Positions 21,517 through 30,240 of a stretch of 64,000 nucleotides of DNA are shown one piece after another. Below the pieces are notes generated by a model. The model had not been told where the DNA came from. It saw nothing but the letters and a program-made list of their open reading frames with translations, and made no database searches. The DNA is from CAITSH01 sp025356665 (GTDB lineage Bacteria > Pseudomonadota > Gammaproteobacteria > Burkholderiales > SG8-39), in assembly GCA_025356665.1 (NCBI GenBank), contig JANXRV010000062.1, positions 1 to 64,000 on the forward strand, given 5' to 3'. The stretch's first letter is position 1. Each line of letters opens with the position of its first letter. The position numbers were made by a program, and so were the translations under genes.

Positions 21517-21873
21517 ATGGACATCATCTTCATCCGCGAACTCAGGCTCAACGCCTGGGTCGGCATTTACAAGCGCGAAAAACTGGCGCCGCAACCGGTA
21601 CAACTGGACATCGAAATCGGTGTCCCGACCGCGGTCTTCAAAACCGAACGCGTTGCCGACACCATTGACTACGCGGTGGTGGTGGAACGCCTTCGCCAAC
21701 TTTTCGCCGACACCCGCTTCGGGCTTGTGGAAAACATGGCCGAACGCATCGCCACTATCATCATTGACGACATGAACGCGCCATGGGTCAAGGTCAGCGT
21801 CGGAAAAATCGGCATCGTCAAAGAAGCCAAGCGGGTCGGTGTCACGATAGAGCGCAGCCGGAAAATCGCTTGA
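21517..21873 (+). CDS. folB: Dihydroneopterin aldolase
   Basis: 118 residues (MDIIFIRELRLNAWVGIYKR), matching the FolB tunnelling fold, with the active-site Glu in GIYKREK and late Lys in VSVGKIG. It converts 7,8-dihydroneopterin to 6-hydroxymethyl-dihydropterin in folate synthesis. It stands alone downstream of the divergent plsY promoter. Some FolB homologues act instead as epimerase/oxygenase (FolX or PTPS-III related), but sequence and context fit FolB. Confidence 0.9.
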   Translation: MDIIFIRELRLNAWVGIYKREKLAPQPVQLDIEIGVPTAVFKTERVADTIDYAVVVERLRQLFADTRFGLVENMAERIATIIIDDMNAPWVKVSVGKIGIVKEAKRVGVTIERSRKIA

Positions 21874-21900
21874 GCGCTGCGAACGAATTTCAATCATAAG

Positions 21901-21931
21901 CTGGAAACGCCCTACTGGCGGGCATTTCCAG
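21901..21931 (+). terminator. CTGGAAA-type stem-loop after folB
   Basis: CTGGAAA at 21901 pairs with TTTCCAG ending at 21931, with a GCCC/GGGC inner stem. It sits 27 bases after the folB stop. There is no U tract, so it may be a repeat element as much as a terminator; similar structures occur at 22432 and 37335. Confidence 0.45.
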
Positions 21932-22091
21932 TCATTACTGAAAAACCACGCCAGCAAAAAGTTTCCAGCTATCGGCATGTTTGAGACGCGTGCCGAGGCA
22001 GAGCTATGGCGTGGCTTTGGGCGGCGCCATGCCCTTTGGTAAGCAATAGCCACATCTGTCCCCAGGAGCGCGTTCGCCGCGTACTATTTTT

Positions 22092-22386
22092 GTCATTGCG
22101 AGCGCAGCAATCCCGTCGTCCTTGTGACCGCCGTCGCAATACCACAAGATTGCCGCGTCGGCTTCGCCTCCTCGCAATGACATGGATTTTTGTCATTGCG
22201 CGCGCAGCAATCCCGTTGTCCTTGTGAGCGCCGTCGCACTACCACAAGGTTGCCGCGTCGGCTTCGCCTCCTCGCAATGACATGGATTTTTGTCATTGCG
22301 AGCGCAGCGAAGCAATCCCGTCGTCCTTGTGACCGCTGTCGCAATACCACAAGATTGCCGCGTCGGCTTCGCCTCCTCGCAATGAC
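22092..22386. repeat. Array of three ~90-bp palindromic repeats, period 100 bp
   Basis: Copies at 22092-22181, 22192-22281 and 22292-22386 each begin GTCATTGCGAGC and end CTCCTCGCAATGAC, so the ends are mutually inverted. Copies are separated by an identical 10-nt spacer (ATGGATTTTT). The third copy keeps five extra bases near its left end. Related single copies lie at 39678 and 58156. They fill most of the 642-base gene-free gap 21874-22515, which otherwise holds only two CTGGAAA stem-loops. Confidence 0.93.
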
Positions 22387-22431
22387 ATGTGTTATACCCC
22401 GGGTATTGCATTCGGTTGTTGTATGGCAATG

Positions 22432-22460
22432 GCTGGAAAGCCCAGTAAAGGGTTTCCAGC
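22432..22460 (-). terminator. CTGGAAA-type stem-loop downstream of xerD
   Basis: GCTGGAAA (22432-22439) pairs with TTTCCAGC (22453-22460), with CCC/GGG continuing the stem. It lies 56 bases beyond the xerD stop and may end its transcript; it belongs to the same family as the structures at 21901 and 37335. Confidence 0.4.
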
Positions 22461-22515
22461 GAGCAATTGCAATCCGGCAGCGCGACCTCCACCGCCACCG
22501 TCTGCAGCACCCATG

Positions 22516-23439
22516 TCAGCCCCGCGGATGATGTTTCTGGTGCAACAGCTTGAGCCGCTCGCGCGCCACATGCGTGTAGATTTGTGTCGTCGATATGTCC
22601 GAGTGACCCAGCAGCATCTGCACCACGCGCAGGTCGGCACCGTGGTTGATTAGATGCGTGGCAAAGGCATGCCGCAGTGTATGTGGCGACACCAGCTTGC
22701 CCGGGATCGCCGTCGCTGCGTGGCGCTTGAGCAAATACCAGAAAGCCTGGCGCGTCATCGCCTCACCGCGTCCGGTGACAAACACCGCGTCCGATTGCCG
22801 CCCCTTGAGCAGATCCGGGCGCGCCCCGACCATGTAGCGGTTGATCCAGTCGAGGGCCTCTTCTCCCAGCGGCACCAAGCGCTCCTTCGCGCCTTTGCCA
22901 AACACACGCACCACCCCCATGTCGAGGCTCACCTCGGCTATCTTCAATGCCACCAGCTCGGAAACACGCAAGCCGCTGGCGTAAAGCACTTCGAGCATGC
23001 TGCGGTCGCGCAGGCCCAGCGTGGTCTCCACCTGCGGCGCGCCAAGCAAGGCCTCAACGTCCGCCTCGGTCAGCGTTTTGGGAAAGCGCGGCGGCTTTTT
23101 CGGCGAGTCGAGCCTGGCCGTCGGGTCCGCAACAATACGATTGGCGCGCAAAGCAAAATGATAAAAGCGCTTGAGGCTGGAATGCAGCCGCGCCTGGGTG
23201 CTGGCCTTGACGACGCCGCGCGGCCCGGCGCCGACAGCCTTGCTTTTGCGCGCGGCAAGGTAGTTCGCGATATCCGCCTCCCCCGCCTCGAGCAGCGTCC
23301 TCCCGGTGTTGGCCGCGACCCATTGGGCAAACTGGCGCAGGTCACGACGATAAGATTCCAGCGTATTCTTGGACAGCCCGTCCTCTAGCCAGAGCTGGTC
23401 GCCAAATTCATCCAGCAGCGCGCTGTCGCCGTCCTTCAT
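22516..23439 (-). CDS. xerD: Site-specific tyrosine recombinase XerD
   Basis: 307 residues. The N-terminal SAM-like core-binding domain is followed by the catalytic domain with Arg158 (ASGLRVSELVAL), a beta-hairpin Lys (~182), His253 and Arg256 (SPHTLRHAFATHL), His279 (LLGHSDISTT) and nucleophile Tyr288 (QIYTHV). With XerC it resolves chromosome dimers at dif. The housekeeping call rests on full XerD-like length and motifs and on conserved chromosomal context rather than a mobile element. Confidence 0.93.
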   Translation of the reverse strand: MKDGDSALLDEFGDQLWLEDGLSKNTLESYRRDLRQFAQWVAANTGRTLLEAGEADIANYLAARKSKAVGAGPRGVVKASTQARLHSSLKRFYHFALRANRIVADPTARLDSPKKPPRFPKTLTEADVEALLGAPQVETTLGLRDRSMLEVLYASGLRVSELVALKIAEVSLDMGVVRVFGKGAKERLVPLGEEALDWINRYMVGARPDLLKGRQSDAVFVTGRGEAMTRQAFWYLLKRHAATAIPGKLVSPHTLRHAFATHLINHGADLRVVQMLLGHSDISTTQIYTHVARERLKLLHQKHHPRG

Positions 23440-23443
23440 GGAC

Positions 23444-24082
23444 CTAGAAAAGACGCCTGGTCGCGCCCGGGATCACGCCCGGGGTCACGTCCTGGGTCAC
23501 GTCCTGGGTGACGCCCTGAATGACCCCTTCGTGCGCCAGCAGGCGGCGCTTGACCTCGATCAGGTAGCCACCGCCGCTGTGCGCAAAGCCGCCCAGGCCC
23601 GTCGCCGCAACAACGCGGTGGCACGGAATGACCAGCGGGAAATAATTGCTGCCACAGGCCTGTCCGACGGCGCGTGCCGCCGAACCCAGGCTGCGCGCCA
23701 TGCGCCCGTAGCTCAGCGTCTGCCCGCCGGGTACGGCGGATATGGCGGCCCAGACACGGCGCTGAAAATCGGTGCCGACGGTTTTCAGCGGCAGGCGAAA
23801 TCTGAATTCCGGATCGTCGGCGTATTTTTCGATTTGCGCGCAAGCCCGCTCGGCAAGCCTGTTCAGCGGCGGCAACGCACCCATGGACAAAGGCAGGAAC
23901 ATGATCTCGGCCAGCACATCGCCCTCGGTGCGCACACCGACCAGGGCAAACGGCGTGGGCAGCCGCGCCTGAAATGAACCGTCGGCACGGGGCTTTATGC
24001 GGCGCGGCACGATGGTCGGGCTGCCCTCGGCAGCACTGGTGGGGCCTGGACGCACAGAACGCACGAAAACCCCGTTACTCAC
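23444..24082 (-). CDS. ogt: Methylated-DNA--protein-cysteine methyltransferase
   Basis: 212 residues. The active site VIPCHRVVAA places the acceptor Cys at residue 154; FQRRVWAAISAVPGGQTLSYG is the DNA-binding winged-helix segment. It repairs O6-alkylguanine by suicidal transfer. The last ~25 residues are a repetitive four-residue pattern (VTQD/VTPG/VIPG) encoded by a 12-nt minisatellite, beyond the normal Ogt end. It overlaps the Ldh-family gene upstream by four bases. Confidence 0.9.
   Translation of the reverse strand: MSNGVFVRSVRPGPTSAAEGSPTIVPRRIKPRADGSFQARLPTPFALVGVRTEGDVLAEIMFLPLSMGALPPLNRLAERACAQIEKYADDPEFRFRLPLKTVGTDFQRRVWAAISAVPGGQTLSYGRMARSLGSAARAVGQACGSNYFPLVIPCHRVVAATGLGGFAHSGGGYLIEVKRRLLAHEGVIQGVTQDVTQDVTPGVIPGATRRLF
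23462..23522 (-). repeat. 12-nt minisatellite inside the 3' end of ogt
   Basis: Four to five imperfect 12-nt units based on GTCACGTCCTGG encode the repetitive tail of the methyltransferase. The unit length is a multiple of three, so expansion keeps the frame. Confidence 0.75.
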
Positions 24083-25086
24083 GTGCCGGCGAGTTCGCGC
24101 AACTTATGCAGCAAGGCATCGGGCACATCGACCCCCTGCGCCATCGCCAGGCGCTGTGCGTCAAAACGCCGGCCGCCTGGCAGACGCACGCCCTCTTCAG
24201 ACAACATCATCGCGATCAGCGTCTCTAGCCTTTGGTCGTAGACGGCGCGCCCCGCCGCCGCACCCGGGTCTATGGCGATAAAACCCTGCCCGAGGCTAGG
24301 CCGGTTGCCCTGCTCAACCCAGAACGAATCGTTGTCGCGGCTGATGGCCGCGCCGGTGAGCGCGGTGCACAGCAGTTCGAACACCAGCGCCAGCATGGCC
24401 CCCTTGCTGCCACCCACCGGAAAGAGCGTGCCCGCCTCCAGCACCTCCTGCGGATCGGTGGTCGGCTTGCCGTGACGGTCGAGCGCCCAGCCCTCCGGAA
24501 TGCGCTCGCCTTTTTGCGCCGCCAGCATGATGCGGCCGCGCGTCACCGTGGTCATGGACAAGTCAACGACCAGCGGATCGGCGCCGGCACGCGGAAAAAT
24601 CGCCGCCACCGGATTGGTTCCGAGCGTGGCGGCCTGCCCGCCCCACACCGGCATGGCCGCCGGTGAGTTCGACAGCGCAATGCCGATCTGCCCGGCCGCA
24701 ACCATCGGCTCGAGCGCCAGCGCCAGCGCGCCGATGTGATGGCCGTTGGTCACGCCAGCGTAGCCTATGCCAAACTCGCGTGCACGCCGCACCGCCTCGC
24801 CTGCAGCCATTGCGCAGCCCTCGTAGCCCAGACCGCCGGCATTATCGATGACGCAGACCGCCTTGTGATCGGACATGACACGCGGGTGGGCGCTGCCGTC
24901 TGCCCGACCGTTTTTGAGCATGCCGCAATAAAACGGCACGCGCGACACGCCGTGCGAGGGCAGCCCCTGCATGTCGGCGGCCACCAGCGCGCGCGCGCTC
25001 GCCTGCGCCATTGCCTGGTGCGCGCCGGCACGGGAGAAGGCTTCGCGGGCGATTTCGGTAAGCGTGTGTTGGTCTATTTTTGCCAT
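24079..25086 (-). CDS. Malate/L-lactate dehydrogenase family oxidoreductase (YlbC/DpkA type)
   Basis: 335 residues. The Ldh2 family pattern is clear: SRAGAHQAMAQASARALVAAD, LPSHGVSRVPFYC, VTNGHHIGALALALEPM, GTNPVAAIFPR and a C-terminal GVRLPGGRR. Members reduce 2-oxoacids or cyclic imino acids such as delta1-piperideine-2-carboxylate with NAD(P)H. It is the middle gene of a tight minus-strand series with ogt, an EamA exporter and PaiB. Substrate is not assignable from sequence. Confidence 0.85.
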   Translation of the reverse strand: MAKIDQHTLTEIAREAFSRAGAHQAMAQASARALVAADMQGLPSHGVSRVPFYCGMLKNGRADGSAHPRVMSDHKAVCVIDNAGGLGYEGCAMAAGEAVRRAREFGIGYAGVTNGHHIGALALALEPMVAAGQIGIALSNSPAAMPVWGGQAATLGTNPVAAIFPRAGADPLVVDLSMTTVTRGRIMLAAQKGERIPEGWALDRHGKPTTDPQEVLEAGTLFPVGGSKGAMLALVFELLCTALTGAAISRDNDSFWVEQGNRPSLGQGFIAIDPGAAAGRAVYDQRLETLIAMMLSEEGVRLPGGRRFDAQRLAMAQGVDVPDALLHKLRELAGT

Positions 25087-25096
25087 AGCATGGATT

Positions 25097-25987
25097 TTAT
25101 TTCAGCGGCCGGATCGGCATCTTGCGCCCGATGGCAACGGTGGCCACCACCGCTGCGGCAAAGATTATCATGCCCATGCTGACCTTCTCGCCGAGCAATA
25201 GCGCAGAGGCGATCAGCGTCAGGAAAGGCTGCGTCAACTGCACCTGTGAAACGCGCGCGACGCCGCCCAGCGCAAGCCCGTGGTACCAGGGGAAAAAGCC
25301 CAAGTACTGGCTGAATAGGCTGACGTAGGCAAAACACAACCAGGCCGTGATCGAAGCGTTGACGCCGTGCTCGGCCGCCGACCAGAGCACCGGCGGCAAC
25401 AAAAAGGGCACCGACACGACCAGCACCCAGCTGATCACCACCCAGCCCGGCATTTCGCGGGTGAGCCGCGCACCCTCGGCGTAACCGAGCGCGCCCACCG
25501 CCACCGCCAGCAACAGGGCAAGGTCGGCCAGATGCAAAGTGCCGCCCCCTTCGATCAGCGCAAACGCCACCACCAGCAGCGCACCAAAGCCGGCGGCAAA
25601 CCAGAAGCCCCGCGACGGTCTCTCCCTTCCGGACAAAGCCACGATCGCCGCCGTCGCCAGCGGCAGCAAGCCAATCACGATTGCGCCGTGCGCCGAGGGC
25701 AGATAGCGCATCGCATAAGCGGTGATAAGCGGAAAGCCCAGCACGACGCCAAAAGCGGTCAGGATCATGCGCAGGATCTGGTCGCGCCGCGGCAAGGGCT
25801 GGCGCGTGATCAGCAAGACCAGCGCGGCGAGCACGGACGCGGCGAGCGAACGGCCAAGACCGACCAGCACCGGATCGAGTTCGGCGACGGCAACGCGCGT
25901 CGCCGGCAGGGTCAGGCTGAATATGGCGACGCCGATAAACCCCCATGCAAGCCCCTGCAATTCGCGCTTGCGCCACGCCGCCTCCAT
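25097..25987 (-). CDS. EamA/DMT-superfamily transporter
   Basis: 296 residues with ten predicted membrane helices in two EamA repeats (first repeat around AVAELDPVLVGLGRS, second around SQVQLTQPFLTLIASALLLGE). DMT proteins export metabolites or amino acids. Its ATG directly abuts the PaiB stop codon, and the Ldh-family gene follows after ten bases, so the three are very likely cotranscribed. Confidence 0.85.
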   Translation of the reverse strand: MEAAWRKRELQGLAWGFIGVAIFSLTLPATRVAVAELDPVLVGLGRSLAASVLAALVLLITRQPLPRRDQILRMILTAFGVVLGFPLITAYAMRYLPSAHGAIVIGLLPLATAAIVALSGRERPSRGFWFAAGFGALLVVAFALIEGGGTLHLADLALLLAVAVGALGYAEGARLTREMPGWVVISWVLVVSVPFLLPPVLWSAAEHGVNASITAWLCFAYVSLFSQYLGFFPWYHGLALGGVARVSQVQLTQPFLTLIASALLLGEKVSMGMIIFAAAVVATVAIGRKMPIRPLK

Positions 25988-26626
25988 TCAGGACTTCATC
26001 GCCTGCCGGACGAGGCCTGCCATCGCGGCGGCATCCTCGCCGCTACTTTGCGCTAGGCCTTGCACCACGCCTTCACGATCCGCGACCGTGCGGTTCTGGC
26101 TGACTTTCCACTTGCCGGTGATGGTGGTGATCGGAATTTCGATACCGACAATCGCTCGCAGCATCTGCTCGATGTACTCGGCCGGGGCGTCGTCCACTTT
26201 CCATGGCATCTGCCTTGCCCCTTCGTGCCGGTCGGTCAGTTGCGCGACAAAATTGCGCAGCCAGGCGCGGTCTTCGATCACGCGCAGCGAACCCTGGACA
26301 TGTACCACGGCGTAATTCCAGGTCGGCACGACTTTGCCGGTTTCTTTCTTGGTGACGTACCACGAGGGCGTGACATAAATCTGCGGCCCCTGAAACACCG
26401 CCAGCGCGCCTTGCGCCGCCGCGTGATCGTGCCAGACTGGATTGGCGCGTGCGACATGCCCGCGCAGCGTCCCGAACGGGGCGGGATGCGGATCGAATTC
26501 AAGCGGGATATGGTTGGCCTCCAGACCCGACGAGCCCAGCGTAACCAGCGTCGCCAGTGGGTGCATGCGAATCAGCTCATGCATCACTGCGGCCCGCATT
26601 TCCTCGAATTGCAGCGTTTGATACAT
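25988..26626 (-). CDS. paiB: FMN-binding negative transcriptional regulator, PaiB family
   Basis: 212 residues from ATG at 26626 (MYQTLQFEEMRAA) with GGGAGG upstream; a 40-codon in-frame extension lacks homology. Motifs PLATLVTLGSSGLEANHIPL, WYVTKKETGKVVPTWNYAVVH and KVSQNR are those of PaiB, a flavin-reductase-like split-barrel protein that in Bacillus represses sporulation and protease genes. It leads the PaiB-EamA-Ldh operon. Confidence 0.88.
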   Translation of the reverse strand: MYQTLQFEEMRAAVMHELIRMHPLATLVTLGSSGLEANHIPLEFDPHPAPFGTLRGHVARANPVWHDHAAAQGALAVFQGPQIYVTPSWYVTKKETGKVVPTWNYAVVHVQGSLRVIEDRAWLRNFVAQLTDRHEGARQMPWKVDDAPAEYIEQMLRAIVGIEIPITTITGKWKVSQNRTVADREGVVQGLAQSSGEDAAAMAGLVRQAMKS

Positions 26627-26687
26627 GGCTATCCTCCCATCCGGAATCCTGAATTGCGTGACGCGATAAAAAACCCGCAGGAATCGA

Positions 26688-28730
26688 TCAGGCCGGGGTC
26701 GCCGGAATCGCATTTCGCCGCAAATACTGCATGGCCAGTGCCGCAATCACCAGCCCGAATCCAACCAGGTCGGCGCTTGCGCTCGGGTACACCAGTGCAA
26801 AGCCCGCCACCACCAGCATCACGCGTTCTATGCTCGTTGTTTTCTTTATCGCCCAGCCCTGGAAACCGGCGGCGAGCGCGGCAATACCCACCGCGGCGGT
26901 CAACGTAACCTCGGCGATAGACCACCAATTGGCCGCGCCCAATGCCTTGGTCGAACCCATTAACAGCAGGCCCTGTCCACTCGGATCGAGCACAAACATG
27001 AAGGGCACGAGAAAAGCCGGAACGGTGTACTTCCAGCACTGCATGGTCGTTTTGTACGGATCACCGCCGGTGATCGCGGCCGCGGCAAAAGGCGACAGTG
27101 CCGTCGGCGGGGAAACTTCGGACAGCACGGCGTAGTAAAAAATGAACATGTGGGCGGCAAAATCGGGAACGCCCAGCTTGATCAGCGCCGGCGCCGCTAT
27201 CACCGCGCAGATGATGTAGGACGCGGTCACCGGCACGGCGAGTCCGACTACCCACACGACCAGCGAGGTAAAAATGGCGGTCAACAGCAGGGAACCGCCG
27301 GCGTAGTCGATGACAATGGAACTGAATTTGAGGCCAAGGCCGGTGAGCGTAACCACCCCGACGATGATACCGGCGCCGGCGCAGGTCGCGCCAACGTTGA
27401 GCATCCCGACCGAACCGCCCTCCAAGGCCTTGATGAAAGGCGACTGAAAGACCAGCTTGCTGATCGAACCCTTGAGGCTGAAAAGGTCGTAGGAGAACAG
27501 TGCGCACTCACGCCGCAGGAAACTGGTGACGAAGGACACCACGGTCGCCCAGAACACCGACAGCACCGGCGAGAATCCCCACATCATGAAAACGACGATC
27601 GATATCAGCGACAGGAAATGAAACCAGTAGCGCCTGGTGAGATTCCACACCGAATCGGGTTTTGCGAAAACCGTGTTGCCCATGCCGTATTTACGCGCAT
27701 CAATCTCGACCATCAGGAACAATGCGAGATAGAACAGGATGGTCGGAATGCAGGCCATCAGCAACACGTCGAGATAGGATATTTTCAGGTACTCGGCGAT
27801 AAGGAATGCCGCGGCACCCAGCACCGGCGGGGAGATGATGGCGCCCAGGCCGCCGGCCGCAAGCAAGCCGCCCGCCGCGTTCTTTTCATACCCGACCTTC
27901 TCGAGCATGGGCCAGGCCACCGCACCCAGCGTCACCGTCGTCGCCACACCCGAACCGGAGGGGCCGCCCAGCAGGAAGGAGGCGAGCACCACGGTGCGCC
28001 CGGCTCCCGTTGGCTTGCCACCCATGGCGGAGAAGGAAAAATCGATATAAAACTTTCCCGCGCCCGAGTACTGCAAAAATGCGCCGAATATCGTAAAGAG
28101 AATGATCAGCGACGAGGACACATCCACGGCCGAACCGTAAATCCCCTCGAGCGTCATGTACATCTGCCCGATAAGCCGACCGACCTCGTAGCCCTTGTGC
28201 GTCCAGGGCTGCGGCAGGTAGGCGCCGAACAGCGCGTAAAGGACAAAGGCCATGGTTATGGCGGGCATGATCCAGCCGTTGATGCGGCGCATCGCCTCCA
28301 TCACCAGGCCGATCAGCATCACGCCAAAGAAAATATCCCAGCCATTGGGCGATGTGTTGCGGTCGGTAAAGTCATCCCCGCCCATGATCAGGTAGACAAC
28401 GATGCCGATGGCCATCAAGGAGGCGACACAGTCCCACCACATGATGCGGTGGCGAAAACGGCTGGAAAGCGGAAACAGCAGAAAGGAAAGGAACAGCACA
28501 AAGCCAACGTGCACCGGGCGCAGCGTCTGCGTCGGGACAATGGCGTAGGCGGTGTAGAGGTGAAACACCGACATCACCACCGCTGCAAGGGTCAGGAAGG
28601 CGGCCAGCCAGCCGGTGAATTTATTGGCGGCGCCCTCCTCCTCCTCGATGAACTCCTCGGCCTTCTTGAGTTTCTCGCTATCGATCGCCGACTGCACATT
28701 CGCGTCGATCATTGGGTTTTGGTCTGCCAC
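26688..28730 (-). CDS. TRAP transporter fused permease (DctQM, TAXI subtype)
   Basis: 680 residues from GTG at 28730, which has GGGAGG five to ten bases upstream; upstream in-frame codons lie in a repeat and are excluded. A DctQ-like four-helix domain precedes a DctM-like domain with GGPSGSGVATTVTLGAVAWP and EVSPPTALSPFAAAAITG. It imports small carboxylate or amino-acid-like substrates with a sodium gradient. The TAXI binding protein at 30833-31789 on the same strand is its probable partner, although two divergent genes lie between them. Confidence 0.92.
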   Translation of the reverse strand: MADQNPMIDANVQSAIDSEKLKKAEEFIEEEEGAANKFTGWLAAFLTLAAVVMSVFHLYTAYAIVPTQTLRPVHVGFVLFLSFLLFPLSSRFRHRIMWWDCVASLMAIGIVVYLIMGGDDFTDRNTSPNGWDIFFGVMLIGLVMEAMRRINGWIMPAITMAFVLYALFGAYLPQPWTHKGYEVGRLIGQMYMTLEGIYGSAVDVSSSLIILFTIFGAFLQYSGAGKFYIDFSFSAMGGKPTGAGRTVVLASFLLGGPSGSGVATTVTLGAVAWPMLEKVGYEKNAAGGLLAAGGLGAIISPPVLGAAAFLIAEYLKISYLDVLLMACIPTILFYLALFLMVEIDARKYGMGNTVFAKPDSVWNLTRRYWFHFLSLISIVVFMMWGFSPVLSVFWATVVSFVTSFLRRECALFSYDLFSLKGSISKLVFQSPFIKALEGGSVGMLNVGATCAGAGIIVGVVTLTGLGLKFSSIVIDYAGGSLLLTAIFTSLVVWVVGLAVPVTASYIICAVIAAPALIKLGVPDFAAHMFIFYYAVLSEVSPPTALSPFAAAAITGGDPYKTTMQCWKYTVPAFLVPFMFVLDPSGQGLLLMGSTKALGAANWWSIAEVTLTAAVGIAALAAGFQGWAIKKTTSIERVMLVVAGFALVYPSASADLVGFGLVIAALAMQYLRRNAIPATPA

Positions 28731-29142
28731 GGCATCCTCCCTTTGCGCCAGCCCAGGCGCTGTTTTGTCCCGTCCCGCTGTTTTGTCCCGTCCTTGTGAA
28801 GCTTGGCTCGGTGAGCCTCGGAACGGGGTGTCCCTGTTTTTTGCTAGTCTAGCAGACCGCCCTGCCGGTTCCGCTGACAATTCACCGGGATGTTCCCGCT
28901 GATGCCTGCGGCGCGACAGCCTCCTCCGGCAACCCCCAAAACTCAAGGTTTCAAAGGTTCAAAGATTCAAATATTCAAAGGTTCAAAGGTTCAAAGACAC
29001 CAAGACACCAAGACACCAAGACAGCACACCGCACCCATTGCCTGCCACACAAGGGCCCACACAAGGGCCCACACAAGGGCCAAGGTTGTCCGAGGCTGGC
29101 ACGGGGAATATACTGCGCCCGCCCCAACCGCTAAGCACCGTC
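28731..29142. repeat. Gene-free spacer packed with minisatellites
   Basis: 412 bases between the TRAP permease start and the RuBisCO-like gene. It holds two copies of a 17-nt unit beginning GCTGTTTTGTCCC (28759 and 28777, 18-nt period), a run of TTCAAAGG-like octamers (28947-28995), several ACACCAAG octamers (to ~29021) and three exact 12-nt units CACACAAGGGCC (29046-29081). Promoters for both divergent genes must lie here or be disrupted by it. No gene is supported. Confidence 0.8.
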
Positions 29143-30240
29143 ATGGAACGCATTCTCGTCACGTACCAGGTTACTGCCCCGGAGACTGCGATCGCCGCAC
29201 GGGCCGCATCCATTGCGGTCGAACAAAGCATCGAAATGCCGCTGTCGGCGGTGCGCGAGCAACGCATTCTTGATGATTACACCGGACGCGTCGCGTCGAT
29301 CACGCCGCTTGCCCCCGGGCTGCACCGCGTGCTCATCGCGCTCTCCGCCGGCACGCTCGACGAAGATCCGGGCCAGCTGATGAACATGCTCTTTGGCAAC
29401 ACCTCGCTGCAGCCCGACGTTGAACTGGTCGACATCGAACTGGGTGGGTCGGTGGCGGCGAATTTTCCCGGTCCGCGCTTTGGCATCGAGGGCTTGCGCC
29501 GCCTCACCGGCGCGAGCGCACGCGCACTGACCTGTAGCGCCCTGAAACCGCAAGGCAGTTCGCCCGCGCAACTGGCCGCCATTGCCAGGACGTTCGCCCT
29601 GGCGGGCATAGACATCATCAAGGATGATCATGGCATCGCCGATCAGGCTTATGCGCCCTTTGCCGCGCGCGTGAAGGCCGTGCAGGCCGCCGTCACCGCC
29701 GCCAATCGCGAAACCGGCGGGCGCACGCTTTACGCCCCCAGCCTGTCTGGAGGGCCGTCGCGCCTCGCCGCGCAGGCGGCTGTTCTACGCGACGAGGGCG
29801 CCGGCATGGCCCTCGTTGCGCCCATGCTGATCGGCCTGCCGGCTTTTTCCGAACTGGTTGCCACACTAGGCGTGCCGGTGCTCGCCCATCCGGCACTGGG
29901 CGGCGCGACGCGCATTGCGCCAGCCTTGCTCATCGGCAAACTATTCCGGCTGTTTGGCGCCGATGCGGTGATCTATCCCAATCACGGTGGGCGCTTCAGT
30001 TACACGCCGCAAGAATGCCTGGACATCGCCGGATCGGCGCGCGGCGCGTGGATGCACATACGCCCCGCGCTCCCCGTTCCCGCAGGGGGCATGACCGTCG
30101 AGCGCGCGCCCGAAATGCTAGACTTTTACGGCAATGACAGCATGCTGCTGATCGGCGGCGGCCTGCTCGCCGCGGGCGATGCGTTGCTCGAGCGTACCCG
30201 CGAGTTCGTCAATACAGTGGCCCAAGGTCAAGGTATATGA
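29143..30240 (+). CDS. RuBisCO-like protein (type IV RuBisCO, non-carboxylating)
   Basis: 365 residues from ATG at 29143 (MERILVTYQV); a longer in-frame reading starts inside minisatellite DNA and is rejected. It aligns with RuBisCO large subunits: Lys135 (LKPQG) matches Lys175, Lys160-Asp161-Asp162 (IIKDDHG) match Lys201-Asp202-Asp203, His249 (AHPALGG) matches His294, and the end carries VPAGG and GNDSMLLIGGGLL. Glu204 is His163, Arg295 is Pro and the loop-6 Lys334 is absent, so CO2 fixation is excluded. Known relatives act as enolases, isomerases or decarboxylases on sugar phosphates and oxo-acids (MtnW, the isoapionate enzyme OiaX). A cupin overlaps its stop. Confidence 0.88.
   Translation: MERILVTYQVTAPETAIAARAASIAVEQSIEMPLSAVREQRILDDYTGRVASITPLAPGLHRVLIALSAGTLDEDPGQLMNMLFGNTSLQPDVELVDIELGGSVAANFPGPRFGIEGLRRLTGASARALTCSALKPQGSSPAQLAAIARTFALAGIDIIKDDHGIADQAYAPFAARVKAVQAAVTAANRETGGRTLYAPSLSGGPSRLAAQAAVLRDEGAGMALVAPMLIGLPAFSELVATLGVPVLAHPALGGATRIAPALLIGKLFRLFGADAVIYPNHGGRFSYTPQECLDIAGSARGAWMHIRPALPVPAGGMTVERAPEMLDFYGNDSMLLIGGGLLAAGDALLERTREFVNTVAQGQGI

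Noticed and set aside
22092..22386. Possible CRISPR array
   Set aside because: Units are ~90 bp with 10-nt identical spacers, the reverse of CRISPR geometry, and no cas genes are present.
22394..22406. Palindrome ATACCCCGGGTAT as an operator
   Set aside because: A single short palindrome in repeat-rich DNA, with no gene start nearby.
22093..22510. Open frames translating as repeated CHCEEAKPTRQSC-type peptides
   Set aside because: They are translations of the palindromic repeats in several frames, with no ribosome-binding site.
27150..28799. Long open frame opposite the TRAP permease
   Set aside because: Its composition (Arg/His/Gly-rich, no motifs) is that of an antisense shadow of a membrane protein gene.
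29038..29142. Longer N-terminus for the RuBisCO-like protein
   Set aside because: The extra codons are the 12-nt minisatellite (GPTQ repeats); homology begins at the ATG at 29143.
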